DNA from: a virus
DNA length: 30,356 nucleotides
Strand: one strand, 5' to 3'
Virus record (IMG/VR): IMGVR_UViG_3300025168_000414
Span: 1 to 30,356 of that record
How positions within the stretch are numbered: the stretch's first letter is position 1; each line of letters begins with the position of its first letter. Under the pieces are notes generated by a model. It did not search any database, was not told where the DNA came from, and saw nothing but the letters and a program-made list of their open reading frames with translations. Shown here in pieces: positions 14,844 to 23,841 of the stretch. A program made the translations under genes and the position numbers.

Positions 14844-15773
14844 ATGGCGATAAACGTAGATAAGGTTTACAAAACAGTCTTATTAATAACAAATAAAGAA
14901 CAAAGAGGCTATTTAACTCCAGATGAGTTTAACAAAATAGCAACTCAAGTACAATTAGAAATATTTGAAACTTACTTTGAAACGTTAAATCAACAAATGC
15001 GTGTACCACAAAACGAAAGTGAATATGGTGACAGGTATAAAACAATTCAAGAAAAATTAGAAATTTTTAGAGAATTTGGCCTAGCTACACACGTAAACTT
15101 AGCCACAGGCGAAGATTATTTTACAACTCCAACCTCTTCAGGAGTTGCAAGCGGTACACAATTATTCAGTAGTGTTAACTTACAAACCGCTTATCCTCTT
15201 ACAACTATAACGCAATCAAATGTAGAAGAAAGTACAGTTGTTGTTACGGTTAACAATTTACCTTATACAAGTTTCAATATAACTGGTGGTATTTTTAATT
15301 TAACTGCTGGCGCTATTCCTACAGGAACTGCTAATAATATTCAAATAATACTATATCCTCAAAACTTTTACAAACTAGGTACTGTATTATATAGAGATGA
15401 TAGAGAGGTTCAATCCGTACAAAGAAATGAACTTGCTCAAATGAACATGTCTACTATAACAAAACCTTCTGAAAATTTTCCTGTATATTTATATGAAGAT
15501 CAAAAGTTAATTATATTTCCACAAACTATAACAAACCGTGTAAATGTTACATATGTTAGAACACCTAATAATGTTAAGTGGAATTTTGACTCAACAACAG
15601 GTTATTATGTTTATGATCCAAAAACTTCAGTTGACTTTGATTTAGATATATCTGAAACATCAACTGTAATATTAGAAGTGTTAAAATACTCTGGTATAAC
15701 TATAAAAGATCCTATGATAATACAAGCCGCTTCTCAAGAATTAGCAGCTAATGAACAAAACGAAAGAAATTAA
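14844..15773 (+). CDS. Head-tail adaptor / ring protein, likely first connector ring
   Basis: 309 residues. The start I-N-V-D-K-V-Y-K-T-V-L-L-I-T-N-K-E-Q-R-G-Y then T-P-D-E-F-N with F-E-T-Y-F-E at about 42-47 matches, from memory, the helical N-terminal part of crAss-like ring/adaptor proteins that dock below the portal. A beta domain follows (about 95-180) with V-T-V-N-N-L-P-Y, and the C-terminal part returns to helix. Position after capsid genes and six bases before the next adaptor gene fits a connector. The N-terminal block is the main basis, so the exact ring number is unknown. Confidence 0.75.
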   Translation: MAINVDKVYKTVLLITNKEQRGYLTPDEFNKIATQVQLEIFETYFETLNQQMRVPQNESEYGDRYKTIQEKLEIFREFGLATHVNLATGEDYFTTPTSSGVASGTQLFSSVNLQTAYPLTTITQSNVEESTVVVTVNNLPYTSFNITGGIFNLTAGAIPTGTANNIQIILYPQNFYKLGTVLYRDDREVQSVQRNELAQMNMSTITKPSENFPVYLYEDQKLIIFPQTITNRVNVTYVRTPNNVKWNFDSTTGYYVYDPKTSVDFDLDISETSTVILEVLKYSGITIKDPMIIQAASQELAANEQNERN

Positions 15774-15779
15774 TAAATT

Positions 15780-17033
15780 ATGGCTAGTATAATAACACCA
15801 CCAAATAACGGACTAATAACTGAAACAGGTCAGCAATATTATGCTGGATCACAATCTTTTAGAGGAAATGGAGCTGAAACAAAATTTACAACTACCTTTA
15901 ATACTAACTTGTATTTAGGTAATTGGAATCCAGTTGATCCAAATTATGCTTTAAATAATTTTAAAATATACACTAGCGCAACAGGTATACCAGGTACTTG
16001 GTCAGAATATATTACAGATTTTACAGTGTTAGATAATGTAATAGATTTTGCTAATACTGGAGCTCCAGCAGCAAATTTATTTATAGCAGTACAGCTAACC
16101 ATATTAGATGGTGGTAAATACGGAAGCACTAACGCTGAAAAAGCTTTTGGACAAGCTGTAGAAGATAATTACGGAGGATATCAATATTTAAAATTAAACG
16201 ATATTGTCAGTAACTTTATGGTGGGTTATGTAGGTAAAGATAAATTAATACCTACTGTAAAAAGAACTGATGTTATATTTTTTGCTAAAAGAACAATGCA
16301 AGAGTTTAGTTACGATACTTTAAAAAGTATAAAATCTTCAGAACTAAGTATACCACCAAGTCTTACTCTTCCGTTACCGCAAGACTATGTTAATTACGTT
16401 AGAACTTCTTGGATAGATCAATCAGGGGTTCAACATATAATATATCCTACTAATAACCTAACAACAAGTCCTTATTATACACAGCTTCAAGATTCTGATG
16501 GTATACCAACGCAGGATAATTTTGGCAATGACACAGAAGGAACCTCTATAACTCAAGAAAGATGGCACAGTGCACAACAAAACGCTATAAATGGAATATT
16601 TGACAATGCTGATTTAAACAGCGGAATAAATCCTTATGATTATAATTATGGCACGTTAAATGGATATGGTCAAAGATATGGTTTAGAACCATCAACCTCA
16701 CAGTCCAATGGTTGGTTCAATCTTAATGAAAGAGAGAATAAATTGTCTTTTTCAGGTGGTTTAGCAAATCAATTAATTGTTTTTGAATATATTTCAGATG
16801 GACTAGCTTATGATCTTGATAGTAGAGTACCTAAAATGGTTGAAGACGCCATGTACGCTAATATACTTTATAATATTATAGCAGGTAGAATAAATCAACC
16901 TGAATATGTAGTGCAAAGATTAAAAAAAGAAAAGTCTGCTAAATTAAGAAACGCAAAAATAAGATTATCAAATATTAAACTAGATGAAATAACTCAAGTT
17001 ATGCGTAATAAATCTAAGTGGATAAAAAATTAA
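15780..17033 (+). CDS. Head-tail connector protein (ring or tail tubular protein A-like)
   Basis: 417 residues. The N-terminal 115 residues are a beta domain (F-R-G-N-G-A-E-T-K-F-T...) that looks like an extra module. The core from about 130 has D-I-V-S-N-F-M-V-G-Y-V-G-K and I-P-T-V-K-R-T-D-V-I-F-F-A-K-R, then Q-E-F-S-Y-D-T-L near 176-183 and P-S-L-T-L-P-L-P-Q-D-Y-V-N-Y-V, as in gatekeeper/adaptor proteins of crAss-like podoviruses that occupy the role of T7 gp11. The C-terminus is helical and strongly basic. It is packed between the preceding ring gene and the nozzle gene, with only five bases before the latter. Confidence 0.8.
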   Translation: MASIITPPNNGLITETGQQYYAGSQSFRGNGAETKFTTTFNTNLYLGNWNPVDPNYALNNFKIYTSATGIPGTWSEYITDFTVLDNVIDFANTGAPAANLFIAVQLTILDGGKYGSTNAEKAFGQAVEDNYGGYQYLKLNDIVSNFMVGYVGKDKLIPTVKRTDVIFFAKRTMQEFSYDTLKSIKSSELSIPPSLTLPLPQDYVNYVRTSWIDQSGVQHIIYPTNNLTTSPYYTQLQDSDGIPTQDNFGNDTEGTSITQERWHSAQQNAINGIFDNADLNSGINPYDYNYGTLNGYGQRYGLEPSTSQSNGWFNLNERENKLSFSGGLANQLIVFEYISDGLAYDLDSRVPKMVEDAMYANILYNIIAGRINQPEYVVQRLKKEKSAKLRNAKIRLSNIKLDEITQVMRNKSKWIKN

Positions 17034-17038
17034 GTTAA

Positions 17039-20000
17039 ATGGCTGAAAATAAAAATAGTTTTATAAAGTCTAAGATGAATAAAGATCTAGACGATAGAAT
17101 AATTCCAAATAATGAATACAGGGATGCTCAAAACATTGCTGTTTCAAGATCAGAAAACGAAGACGTAGGTGCTTTAGAATCTATTTTAGGAAATGAGCTA
17201 GTTTTTTCAAACAATGGACTTAAAACAATAGGTCAATATGTTGATGAAAGAAATGGTTTTATATATTATTTTGTTACAGATTGGAGTAAATTAGGTTTAG
17301 CACCAAGCACTTCTAATCATAGGATTTATAGATGGCAACCAACCTCAGGTAATAACACACCTACTATTTTAGTTGATGGTTATTTTTTAAATTTTTCTAC
17401 ATTAGCTCCAGTTTATGGGGTTAGTTTGTTAGAAGAATTATTATTTTTTACAGACAATAGAAATCAACCAAGAAACATAAACGTACTTACAGCTTCTTTA
17501 GATGTAAGTAATACTTATTATAAAGACGAAGAAAGCATAACTGTTTGTAAGTATTTTCCATATGAAGCACCTAGCTTAATAGATTTAAGAAGTGTATCTT
17601 CTTTAAAACCAAGCACTATGAGCGATGCTCAAAACTTACCTGAAATAACTATAGGTGCTATTGTTTTTGCTACAGAAAATTTAAACGTAGCTAGATATAG
17701 AAATGGAGACTTAATTACACATGCTGTAACAAGATCTGATTGGATAGATGCTAATACAAATGAAACTGGAGCGTGGTGTTATTATGAAAACAATTTAGCT
17801 AATGGTGTAATATATCAAAAATTATATAATAGTTGGGCTGTTAGAGATTCAAGAAACATTTGTCCTTACGGTTACGATGTTGTTGATGAAGCTGATTATT
17901 TAAATTTAAATACTCAAGTAGGTGTAACTGGCACGGGTTCAATAAAGTCAACCGACAATTGGCTCAACTCATCTAGCGCGAGCAACAATTCAACTGGATT
18001 TGATTCTCAACCTAGTGGTGAAAGAATAGCTACAAGTGACACTGATGACTTTCAAGAAATATACACTAATGCTAAATACTGGATAAAAGGTGGTTTAAAA
18101 TATTATTCTATATTAGACAACAACAATGTTCCAACAATAGAAACAGCTTTAATTAGTCCTGCTACTGGATATGGAAGTTTAGTTGGCGGTACTACATATA
18201 ATAACGCTACTGACGTGGCGACTGTTGCTGTAAATCCTGCCATTGGAACTGGAGCTATTGTAACTATTACAGCTAATAACGGCCCTGTGACCAACGTTGT
18301 TTTAACAAGCGGTGGAGCTGGTTACAATATTGGAGATGTTCTTACTATATCAGGAGGTACAGATGACGCAACCATAACAGTTACTTCTATAGGTATTAAT
18401 GAATCTATAATGGGATTTGCTGTTAGAGTAATTAAAGAAGTTGGGTTTAAAGGTTGGCAAGGTGATCCAGAATTTATAAAAGATAAATTTGTTAGATTTA
18501 GTTACAGATTTAAGTTTGATGATGGTGAATATTCTTTAATAGCTCCATTTTCACAAGATTGTTATATACCTCTTCAAGAAGGTAGATTTGTTAATGATGA
18601 CGAAGATAATGCTTTAAGATCTACTATTATTGATTTTATGCAAAACAGTATTAATAATATAATATTAAACATAGAACTACCTTCGTTAGATATAGTTGAT
18701 GACTATAAAATTGAAGAAATAGATATAATCTATAAAGAATCAGATTCTTTAACTTACAAGATATTACAAAATGTTCCTGTAAATAAAACTTTTACTAGTA
18801 ATTTAAATGATACTAATATATATCAATACACATACGAATCAACAGTTCCTTTTAAAACACTACCTACTGATGAAACAACTAGAGTTTTTGATAAGGTTCC
18901 TGTAAGAGCAAGAGCACAAGAAATATCAGGTAATAGAATAATGTATGGTAATTTTGTACAAAGCTACAATGCGCCATTATCATTAGACTACGCTGCTGGT
19001 TCTTCAGATAAAAATGCTCAAGAATATGAAGAATATCCTCAGCACTCTGTAAAACAAAATAGAAATTATCAAGTTGGTGTTATATTGGCAGATAAATGGG
19101 GTAGACAAACAGACGTAATATTATCTTCTAAAGATAATGTATTAGTAGCAGGTGGACAACCAACCGAAGGCTCTAACTTTTTTACTACATATAGACCTGT
19201 AGAAAATGCTGGTACTGTTTTAGGATGGTTAGGAGAATCTTTAACCATGAGGTTTGATGATGTAATTACTGTAAACGGAGATCCCACTGGTTTATATGCA
19301 GTGCCAGTTAGTTATCAAGCGATAGCTAGTCCAACTACTGGTTTTTCTTCTCCTTTTCCTTCATTTCTTGATTATAGTGTTCAAGTTTTAAATACAGTTG
19401 CAAATCAAACAGTTTACACTTTTAACAATATATCAGTTCAGGATATAGGCGTTACTAATATATTTAGCTTATGGATAAACCAAGGTAATGGATGGGTTTT
19501 AATAAACTCTACTGATTATGGTGTTACTGACGATGGTGATGATCAATCTGTTGTTACTTTAACAGCCTCTATACCTGCTTCTTCAAGTTATAAAATAAGA
19601 GCTAGATTGCTTTATGACAATCAATATAAATATGAAATATTAAATATAACAGATGCTGATAAAATTTTTAAAGTAAATAAAAAACTAAGAGGAAAATATC
19701 AAGATTATGTTGAAATAAAATCTGTATCAGGCACAACAGACACTGTAGATATACGTACTAATCATGAGATCTCAGACACATATATATTTATAGGTGATAG
19801 TATTCCTGCGTCTAATCCTACAACCAGAGTAGAATCTATAACAGATTTAACAGTTTCTAACTTTGTTTATGATATAAACGTTACAGGTTTTTATTCTTAT
19901 AGAATAGTTATTAAACAACAAGAACAAGAATATTACAATGTATATTTACCTGGTATAATTGATGGTTATCCTATACAGGGTAATACTACTGAAATAGGAG

Positions 20001-22057
20001 ATACTTCATTTTGCGTATTAACTCATGATAATATAAACAAAGTTCCTAGAGAACTAACCGATGTAGGCGCTCAAGACACACAGTTTAACAGTAATTTAAA
20101 CATGTTTGGTAGAGTTACTAATATAGCGGCTACAGTAAGTAATCAACAGTTTGGACCAAATTCTACCCCAGATATTGTAGAGCTAATAGGTAGTATACAA
20201 AAAGTATTTCCAGATGTAGATTATGATGGTGATGCTGGCTCAGCCCCAGCCGCTGGAAAAATAAACAATAATGCTATATTTGATATTGATCAAAAACCTT
20301 TTATAGCTAAAATAAATACACAAAAAAGCATAGGTATACTTCAAGGTGATTATAATACACAATCTGCTGGTGCGGAATATCCAGATTATTTAGATTTAGC
20401 TGTATATGAAACAGCGCCTACTGTATCTAATTTAGATTTATTTTATGAAACTTCAACCACAGGTTTAATATCTGATTTAAATTATGCTATACAAACAGCA
20501 GGTACACAGATAATAGGTTTGTCTACTTTCACTTGGTTGCACAACGAGGGTGATTGCGGTGGAGCACAATTAACAACTCCGTTTTTTGCTTTAACACCAG
20601 ACGGTAATGATGTAACTTCTACAGCTGCTTTTCTTTCAGTATACTCATTTGATTCAAATGATGACGTTGTAACGAGCGTAAATAGATCTCAAGAATTTGC
20701 TTTACAAAGCGCCGGTGGTGGTGCTTTTAGAATAGATTTAGCAGCGGATACTATAGCCGGTGTTCCTCATGCTGCTTTAACTGGTTTTAGTTATTTACAA
20801 AAATATCAATTTACTATTGAATTCACGCAAGCAGATGGTACTACTTCTACGCAACAATTCACTAGAACGCTACTTAATGATCCACCGGTTATAGAATTAA
20901 CACAAGCACCTCAACCAACTTTAGCTGATACAACAATAATGAAGTGGACTGGTTATAGTGGTTTATTGGCGTCTGGCCCAGGTGTTGTAAGAGGTTACAA
21001 TGGTAGTTGTGCGCCTTGCAATAGAACCGTAGATCTAGAGTGGGTTATAGAAAGTACTAGATGGCAAGACGCAACAGGCGCTTGGTATGGTTACATAACA
21101 GGTCAAAATCCCACAGGTACACCAACAACTAGTGATATTGCTTATTATTATTTTATAAAAGGTCAACAACAACAAAACCAAAGCACTTGTACTACAGGAA
21201 GTAATGAAAATTTTTACGGATTGTGGTTAGAAAGAAAAAACCCTGGTGGTTTAGGAGGAACTTTAGAAGGTGATTTTTTAGCTGCTAATCTTCACGAGGT
21301 AACAATGAAGTTAGTAGACAAAAACGGCACGGATGCCAGCACTAGTCTTGCTATTCAATATACACCTATAGCTTCATCATATACTGGTGTTAGAGCTAAT
21401 TGGTATACTTCTAATATAACTTCTGGAAATCCTGGTTATATAAATCCAGCCTTACAATGGCAATCTCCACCTACAGGCGCTGTTGGTATGACGCCTGGTT
21501 GCCCTACAAGCACGTCTACTGCCGCTCTACCAATATGGGTAGGTGAAGTTGCTAATTGGACTAATCAAACACAATATATATATGCTAAAGTTGTAAGAAA
21601 TGGAACGGGTCAAAGTCAATTTATTGCTGTTGTTTCTGGTTATAATACAACCACGACAACTGCTTTTCAAGCACCTGCGTCTGGAACTGGAGCACCTTTT
21701 GCAAGTTTCACCTCTCCAATAACTATTAGCGACTCTACATCTAATGATTCATATTCAATACTAGCAACACTACAGCCATTTAATCCAACGCAAGCACAAA
21801 TAAACGTTGGGGTTAGGCCTGGTGATTCAGGAACTGACCCAGTAACAAGCACGTCGTATGACTGGAGCCAGTGTTGTCTTATTAACATGAAGATTGAATT
21901 TACAACAGCGTTTTGCGCTAGTGGAGTTAGTCTTACTTTAGTTTCTGACACTGTATTACAGTCTCCACCACCAAGCCCTGAGTTAGTTAATCCAGCAAGC
22001 GGATCACCTCCATTTGTATCTAGTGCATGGTTTAAAACAAACGCTTGGCCAAGTTAG
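17039..22057 (+). CDS. Giant tail nozzle protein, N-terminal half, with inserted FISUMP and beta domains
   Basis: 1672 residues. The first 190 residues (K-S-K-M-N-K-D-L-D-D-R then D-A-Q-N-I-A-V-S) resemble the start of T7 gp12-like nozzle/muzzle proteins. About residues 205-350 read as a Fib_succ_major-type domain: E-N-L-N-V-A-R-Y-R-N-G-D, G-A-W-C-Y-Y (Trp 246, Cys 247), I-C-P-Y-G-Y-D-V (Cys 275), K-Y-W-I-K-G-G. A repetitive beta module follows (about 368-448) with G-G-A-G-Y-N-I-G-D-V-L-T. The nozzle fold resumes near residue 478 with F-V-R-F-S-Y-R-F-K-F-D-D-G and later Y-Q-V-G-V-I-L-A-D-K-W-G-R-Q. The last 500 residues are a Cys-bearing, Thr/Ser/Gly-rich beta region that may hold receptor-binding domains. 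The next gene appears to carry the rest of the nozzle. Confidence 0.85.
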   Translation: MAENKNSFIKSKMNKDLDDRIIPNNEYRDAQNIAVSRSENEDVGALESILGNELVFSNNGLKTIGQYVDERNGFIYYFVTDWSKLGLAPSTSNHRIYRWQPTSGNNTPTILVDGYFLNFSTLAPVYGVSLLEELLFFTDNRNQPRNINVLTASLDVSNTYYKDEESITVCKYFPYEAPSLIDLRSVSSLKPSTMSDAQNLPEITIGAIVFATENLNVARYRNGDLITHAVTRSDWIDANTNETGAWCYYENNLANGVIYQKLYNSWAVRDSRNICPYGYDVVDEADYLNLNTQVGVTGTGSIKSTDNWLNSSSASNNSTGFDSQPSGERIATSDTDDFQEIYTNAKYWIKGGLKYYSILDNNNVPTIETALISPATGYGSLVGGTTYNNATDVATVAVNPAIGTGAIVTITANNGPVTNVVLTSGGAGYNIGDVLTISGGTDDATITVTSIGINESIMGFAVRVIKEVGFKGWQGDPEFIKDKFVRFSYRFKFDDGEYSLIAPFSQDCYIPLQEGRFVNDDEDNALRSTIIDFMQNSINNIILNIELPSLDIVDDYKIEEIDIIYKESDSLTYKILQNVPVNKTFTSNLNDTNIYQYTYESTVPFKTLPTDETTRVFDKVPVRARAQEISGNRIMYGNFVQSYNAPLSLDYAAGSSDKNAQEYEEYPQHSVKQNRNYQVGVILADKWGRQTDVILSSKDNVLVAGGQPTEGSNFFTTYRPVENAGTVLGWLGESLTMRFDDVITVNGDPTGLYAVPVSYQAIASPTTGFSSPFPSFLDYSVQVLNTVANQTVYTFNNISVQDIGVTNIFSLWINQGNGWVLINSTDYGVTDDGDDQSVVTLTASIPASSSYKIRARLLYDNQYKYEILNITDADKIFKVNKKLRGKYQDYVEIKSVSGTTDTVDIRTNHEISDTYIFIGDSIPASNPTTRVESITDLTVSNFVYDINVTGFYSYRIVIKQQEQEYYNVYLPGIIDGYPIQGNTTEIGDTSFCVLTHDNINKVPRELTDVGAQDTQFNSNLNMFGRVTNIAATVSNQQFGPNSTPDIVELIGSIQKVFPDVDYDGDAGSAPAAGKINNNAIFDIDQKPFIAKINTQKSIGILQGDYNTQSAGAEYPDYLDLAVYETAPTVSNLDLFYETSTTGLISDLNYAIQTAGTQIIGLSTFTWLHNEGDCGGAQLTTPFFALTPDGNDVTSTAAFLSVYSFDSNDDVVTSVNRSQEFALQSAGGGAFRIDLAADTIAGVPHAALTGFSYLQKYQFTIEFTQADGTTSTQQFTRTLLNDPPVIELTQAPQPTLADTTIMKWTGYSGLLASGPGVVRGYNGSCAPCNRTVDLEWVIESTRWQDATGAWYGYITGQNPTGTPTTSDIAYYYFIKGQQQQNQSTCTTGSNENFYGLWLERKNPGGLGGTLEGDFLAANLHEVTMKLVDKNGTDASTSLAIQYTPIASSYTGVRANWYTSNITSGNPGYINPALQWQSPPTGAVGMTPGCPTSTSTAALPIWVGEVANWTNQTQYIYAKVVRNGTGQSQFIAVVSGYNTTTTTAFQAPASGTGAPFASFTSPITISDSTSNDSYSILATLQPFNPTQAQINVGVRPGDSGTDPVTSTSYDWSQCCLINMKIEFTTAFCASGVSLTLVSDTVLQSPPPSPELVNPASGSPPFVSSAWFKTNAWPS

Positions 22058-22089
22058 TAAAAAACTAAACAAATAAGTAATTATAATAT

Positions 22090-23418
22090 ATGTCTACTAC
22101 ATTAAAAATACAGTACTACAATACTTTTATATTAAAAAAGATAAATCAAAGTTGGAGCTCCTCTGGTGGCTACAATAGAGCCAATGCACAATATGATTGG
22201 TACGTAGAAGAGTCTAGAATAAAAGGTGATTATAATGGTAAGTTTGCTGGTATTTCACCTAGAGCATTTTTAGTAACTGACAATAAAACTCAAGAAACGT
22301 TTGGCAATACTATTATTTATTCTGGAATTTTTAATTCAAGAACAGATATAAATGAAACAAATCAATTTTCAATTGCAAATGACATAACTAGAACAGTTGA
22401 TCCTTCAAAAGGAACAATTCAAAAGTTATACGCTGAAGATACAAATCTTACTATATTTCAAGAAAGAAAAGTAAATAGAGCTTTAATAGATAAAGACGCT
22501 ATTTATACGGCAGAAGGCCAACCTATTACTACTTCCACCAACCTTGTAATTGGTCAAATACAACCTTACGCTGGCGAGTTTGGTATAGCTACAAATCCAG
22601 AATCATTTGCGGTTTATGGTTATAGAAAATATTTTACAGATGCAAATAAAGGTTCTGTTATGAGATTATCTCAAGATGGTTTAACAGAAATATCTAATTA
22701 TGGTATGTATGACTTTTTTAGAGATAGATTAAGTTTGTCAAACATGGGTAGTTTAGGTAAATTAATAGGTGGATGGGATATTCATAACAAATGCTATACA
22801 TTGTCAATACAACCCACCGTAGGCCAAGAAACAGGTGAACAAGCTATTACTTTGTCATTCGATGAGCAGGTTCAAGGTTGGACTAGCTTTTATAGTTACG
22901 TTCCTTCTAATATCTTAAGTTTAAATAATAGTTTTTATAGTTTTAGTTTAAAAGGGGATTTATATAAACATTACTCTACTGTTTCAAATAGAGCTAATTT
23001 TTATGGAGTTGATAATACTTCTAGTGTTACTACAGTTTTCAATGCTAAACCTTCTATGATTAAAAACTTTCAAACAATAAACTATGAAGGTGATAGCAAT
23101 TGGTCATTGAATTTATTTCAAACAAATACTGATTCAGCTAACCAAATTGATGTATTTAGCATGCCAACTACTTTGGCAGACATGGAAAATGCTTTACTAA
23201 AAAACCAATTTAAAGCTAAAGAAAATAAATATTTTGCAAATTTAATAAACACTAGTGCTGTTAATCAAGGTGAAGTTATATATGGCAAAGAAATTTCAGG
23301 TGTAAAAGGATTTTACGCTACAGTTAGATTAAGTGCTAAAAATCTTTCAGGTGGTGGATTAGCTGGAACAAACGAATTGTTTGCAGTAAGCACAAATTAT
23401 AAAGAATCATCTTATTAA
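22090..23418 (+). CDS. Nozzle/muzzle protein, C-terminal half encoded as a separate gene
   Basis: 442 residues, starting 33 bases after the giant nozzle gene, with an AT-rich leader and its own ATG. Blocks such as W-Y-V-E-E-S-R-I-K-G, D-P-S-K-G-T-I-Q-K-L-Y-A-E-D-T-N-L, F-Q-E-R-K-V-N-R-A-L-I-D-K and G-W-T-S-F-Y-S-Y-V-P-S, followed by S-L-N-N-S-F-Y-S-F, are those I expect near the C-terminal half of long crAss-like nozzle proteins. The protein therefore probably assembles with the 1672-residue product to form the tail tube end. There is no frameshift remnant: the upstream gene ends in a stop and this frame has a clean start. A separate tail protein is possible. Confidence 0.78.
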   Translation: MSTTLKIQYYNTFILKKINQSWSSSGGYNRANAQYDWYVEESRIKGDYNGKFAGISPRAFLVTDNKTQETFGNTIIYSGIFNSRTDINETNQFSIANDITRTVDPSKGTIQKLYAEDTNLTIFQERKVNRALIDKDAIYTAEGQPITTSTNLVIGQIQPYAGEFGIATNPESFAVYGYRKYFTDANKGSVMRLSQDGLTEISNYGMYDFFRDRLSLSNMGSLGKLIGGWDIHNKCYTLSIQPTVGQETGEQAITLSFDEQVQGWTSFYSYVPSNILSLNNSFYSFSLKGDLYKHYSTVSNRANFYGVDNTSSVTTVFNAKPSMIKNFQTINYEGDSNWSLNLFQTNTDSANQIDVFSMPTTLADMENALLKNQFKAKENKYFANLINTSAVNQGEVIYGKEISGVKGFYATVRLSAKNLSGGGLAGTNELFAVSTNYKESSY

Positions 23419-23428
23419 ATAAAATTAA

Positions 23429-23839
23429 ATGAAAAACTTAATCTCTATAAGAGAATTAAACGAAAAAAAAGATATACCAATAATGAGTTCTTGGTGGGAA
23501 CATTATAATGGAAAACCATTAAATACCTTATTATTACCTTTTGGAAAACAAGGTTTAGTAATTAGTGTAAATCAAAAAATAATAGCAGGTGTTTTTATTT
23601 TTAGAACAAATTCACCTATTTGGTATTGTGATTATTTAATTGCAGATCCGAATTACAAAAAAGAAAACAGATCAGAAATAATAACATCGTTAATTGATAA
23701 AACAGTTGAAAATTGTTTTGATCAAGGAGCTGAAGGAGTTTGGTGTACGACACCTTATGATAAAGTTTTAAATAAATTAAAAGAACTTAATTATATTATT
23801 AGTAAAGAAAAACATAATATAATATATAAAACAAAATAA
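23429..23839 (+). CDS. GNAT-like acetyltransferase fold protein
   Basis: 136 residues. The layout is that of a GNAT domain: helix 1 with I-M-S-S-W-W-E-H near 19-26, strands L-V-I-S-V-N-Q-K-I-I-A-G-V-F-I-F and W-Y-C-D-Y-L-I-A-D near 67-75, then a helix, then G-V-W-C-T-T at about 103-108 and a final K-E-L-N-Y-I. The acetyl-CoA loop normally reads Q/R-x-x-G-x-G/A; here K-K-E-N-R-S-E-I lacks the glycines, so catalytic activity is doubtful. It sits between tail and internal virion genes, two bases before the next start. Comparable proteins occur in tail regions of marine phages. It could modify or bind a virion or host protein. Confidence 0.7.
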   Translation: MKNLISIRELNEKKDIPIMSSWWEHYNGKPLNTLLLPFGKQGLVISVNQKIIAGVFIFRTNSPIWYCDYLIADPNYKKENRSEIITSLIDKTVENCFDQGAEGVWCTTPYDKVLNKLKELNYIISKEKHNIIYKTK

Positions 23840-23841
23840 AT

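Noticed and set aside
17650-18120. Diversity-generating retroelement target suggested by the FISUMP-type domain
   Set aside because: No reverse transcriptase gene and no obvious near-identical template repeat with adenine-specific differences were seen in this window. It could still exist outside it.
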